Source: Pseudomonas sp. 31-12 (GTDB lineage: Bacteria > Pseudomonadota > Gammaproteobacteria > Pseudomonadales > Pseudomonadaceae). Taken from it: DNA of 64,000 bases. Below the pieces are notes generated by a model. That model was not told where the DNA came from. It made no database searches and was given only the letters and a program-made list of their open reading frames with translations. Made by a program: the position numbers and the translations under genes. Positions 62,540 to 64,000 of this stretch are shown one piece after another. Position 1 is the stretch's first letter. Each line of letters starts with the position of its first letter. The DNA is taken from the NCBI RefSeq assembly GCF_003151075.1, contig NZ_CP029482.1, positions 868,001 to 932,000 on the forward strand, read 5' to 3'.

Positions 62540-63898
62540 TTAGTGCTTGTCGCCAGCCAGCTTGTGTTCCAGGTAGTGGATGTTGATACCACCTTTGCAG
62601 AAGCCTTCGTCGCGGACCAGGTCGCGGTGCAGCGGGATGTTGGTCTTGATCCCGTCGACAACGATTTCGTCCAGTGCATTGCGCATGCGCGCCAATGCTT
62701 CGTCACGGGTTGCGCCGTAGGTGATCAGCTTGCCGATCAACGAATCATAGTTCGGCGGAACGGCATAACCGCTGTACAGGTGCGAATCGACGCGAACGCC
62801 GTTGCCGCCTGGAGCGTGGAAATGCTTGACCGTGCCCGGGCTTGGCATGAAGGTTTTCGGGTCTTCGGCGTTGATTCGGCATTCCAGTGCATGACCGCGG
62901 ATAACCACGTCTTCCTGGGTGTACGACAACTTGTTGCCAGCGGCGATGCTGAGCATCTCCTTGACGATGTCGATGCCGGTGACCATTTCCGAAACCGGGT
63001 GCTCAACCTGAACGCGGGTGTTCATTTCGATGAAATAGAACGCGCCGTTCTCGTACAGGAACTCGAAAGTGCCTGCGCCACGGTAGTTGATGTCGATGCA
63101 CGCCTTGACGCAGCGAGCGAGGACTTCAGCGCGAGCCTTCTCGTCGATGCCCGGTGCCGGCGCTTCTTCGAGAACCTTCTGGTGACGACGTTGCAGCGAG
63201 CAATCGCGGTCGCCCAGATGGATGGCGTGGCCCTGGCCATCGGAAAGCACCTGGACTTCCACGTGACGTGGGTTGGTCAGGAATTTTTCCAGATAGACCA
63301 TCGGGTTGCCGAACGCCGCGCCAGCTTCGGTGCGGGTCAGTTTGGCGAAGGAGATCAGGTCTTCTTCTTTATGCACAACGCGCATGCCGCGACCACCACC
63401 GCCGCCAGCGGCTTTGATGATCACCGGGTAACCGACTTCGCGACCGATGCGCAGAGCGGTTTCTTCGTCTTCAGGCAACGGCCCGTCGGAACCCGGAACG
63501 GTTGGAACGCCTGCAGCGATCATGGCGTGCTTGGCCGAAACCTTGTCGCCCATCAGGCGAATGGTGTCGGCTTTCGGGCCAATGAACGCGAAGCCGGAGT
63601 TTTCGACCTGTTCAGCGAAATCAGCGTTTTCCGCCAGGAAACCGTAGCCTGGGTGGATGGCGGTGGCGCCGGTCACTTCAGCCGCGGCGATGATGGCCGG
63701 AATGTGCAGGTAAGAATGGGCGGCCGAGGCCGGACCAATGCAGACGGACTCGTCTGCCAGGCCCAGGTGCATCAGCTCTTTGTCGGCCTTGGAGTAAACG
63801 GCGACAGTCTTGATGCCCATCTCTTTGCAGGCACGCAGGATCCGCAGGGCAATCTCACCGCGGTTGGCGATCAGAACTTTTTCCAACTTCGCAGTCAT
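62540..63898 (-). CDS. accC: Biotin carboxylase, acetyl-CoA carboxylase subunit
   Basis: A 452-residue ATP-grasp enzyme that carboxylates the biotin on AccB, the first step of fatty-acid synthesis. It starts [20 protein letters not shown]. Landmarks include [40 protein letters not shown] for the ATP-binding loop, [18 protein letters not shown], and [20 protein letters not shown] with the catalytic residues. ATG 63898 (MTAKLEKV) has AAAG upstream and follows accB after 18 bases, as in all proteobacterial accBC operons. Confidence 0.98.
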   Translation of the reverse strand: MTAKLEKVLIANRGEIALRILRACKEMGIKTVAVYSKADKELMHLGLADESVCIGPASAAHSYLHIPAIIAAAEVTGATAIHPGYGFLAENADFAEQVENSGFAFIGPKADTIRLMGDKVSAKHAMIAAGVPTVPGSDGPLPEDEETALRIGREVGYPVIIKAAGGGGGRGMRVVHKEEDLISFAKLTRTEAGAAFGNPMVYLEKFLTNPRHVEVQVLSDGQGHAIHLGDRDCSLQRRHQKVLEEAPAPGIDEKARAEVLARCVKACIDINYRGAGTFEFLYENGAFYFIEMNTRVQVEHPVSEMVTGIDIVKEMLSIAAGNKLSYTQEDVVIRGHALECRINAEDPKTFMPSPGTVKHFHAPGGNGVRVDSHLYSGYAVPPNYDSLIGKLITYGATRDEALARMRNALDEIVVDGIKTNIPLHRDLVRDEGFCKGGINIHYLEHKLAGDKH

Positions 63899-63916
63899 CA
63901 AAGTTTCTCCGCGGTT

Positions 63917-64000
63917 CAAACGATGGTGAACAGCGGTTGGTCGTACTCAACCGGCTGGCCGTCTTCGACGAGGATGGATTCGATCACGCCGCTGGTTTCA
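63917..64000 (-). CDS. accB: Biotin carboxyl carrier protein AccB, C-terminal end only
   Basis: The last 27 codons run off the window: [20 protein letters not shown] then QPLFTIV and stop. The biotin lysine motif (AMKM) lies beyond the window edge. The sequence ending and accC directly downstream make the assignment firm. Confidence 0.95.

Noticed and set aside
1..64000. CRISPR arrays, tRNA or rRNA genes, IS elements or integrases
   Set aside because: No regularly spaced direct repeats, no tRNA-like cloverleaf at gene borders, and no transposase or integrase frame was noticed. The repeats present are REP pairs and one other inverted repeat.

Overview
The window is chromosomal DNA of a Pseudomonas species, most probably of the P. 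fluorescens complex. This rests on gene content, on blocks laid out as I remember them in P. aeruginosa (urea transport/urease, the cob cluster, and accBC-prmA-dusB-fis-purH-purD-retS), and on eleven intergenic REP pairs of the fluorescens type. No rRNA, tRNA, CRISPR array, integrase or transposase was seen.

Layout. 1-1,680: end of cbpA, cbpM, and a sensor histidine kinase. 1,889-6,801: a 1.6 kb-residue-scale effector (about 1,590 residues) with leucine-rich repeats and a NEL-type ubiquitin ligase domain, whose C-terminus is shifted out of frame. 6,872-17,249: urease structural genes (ureC, ureB, ureA, ureD, plus two GNAT acetyltransferases) and the urtABCDE urea transporter, headed by a clear sigma-54 promoter. 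17,634-18,232: a DUF6124-type gene with a coupled leader ORF. 18,522-21,261: a FecCD-type ABC importer. 21,475-26,722: a copper-linked cluster (PepSY membrane protein, TonB copper receptor, two DUF2946 proteins, PCu(A)C chaperone). 26,821-27,416: a HigBA/RelE-like toxin-antitoxin pair. 27,608-35,138: two divergent cob operons for the aerobic corrin ring pathway. 35,679-49,950: two tandem giant toxins. 50,041-51,773: a divergent pair of small, unrecognised but mutually related proteins. 51,941-64,000: marC, retS, purD, purH, fis, dusB, a zinc-ribbon protein, prmA, accC and the end of accB.

The most notable content is the toxin block. Each giant protein (2,346 and 2,364 residues from the preferred starts) carries a TcdA/TcdB-type glycosyltransferase domain with W and DxD motifs. 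A cysteine-protease-like module with ordered C, H and D residues resembling the YopT/AvrPphB (C58) type follows, then a hydrophobic pore-like segment and a long beta-rich C-terminus. The order recalls enterobacterial lymphostatin more than the clostridial toxins, which have a C80 protease in that position. The NEL ligase effector in the same window also points to interaction with eukaryotes. RetS, a regulator of the Gac/Rsm virulence switch, lies only 2 kb from the toxin block, but the sequence shows no direct control link.

In several genes the longest reading frame begins upstream of the likely start. Starts were chosen here from ATG codons, ribosome binding sites, operon overlaps and REP pairs lying in the extensions.
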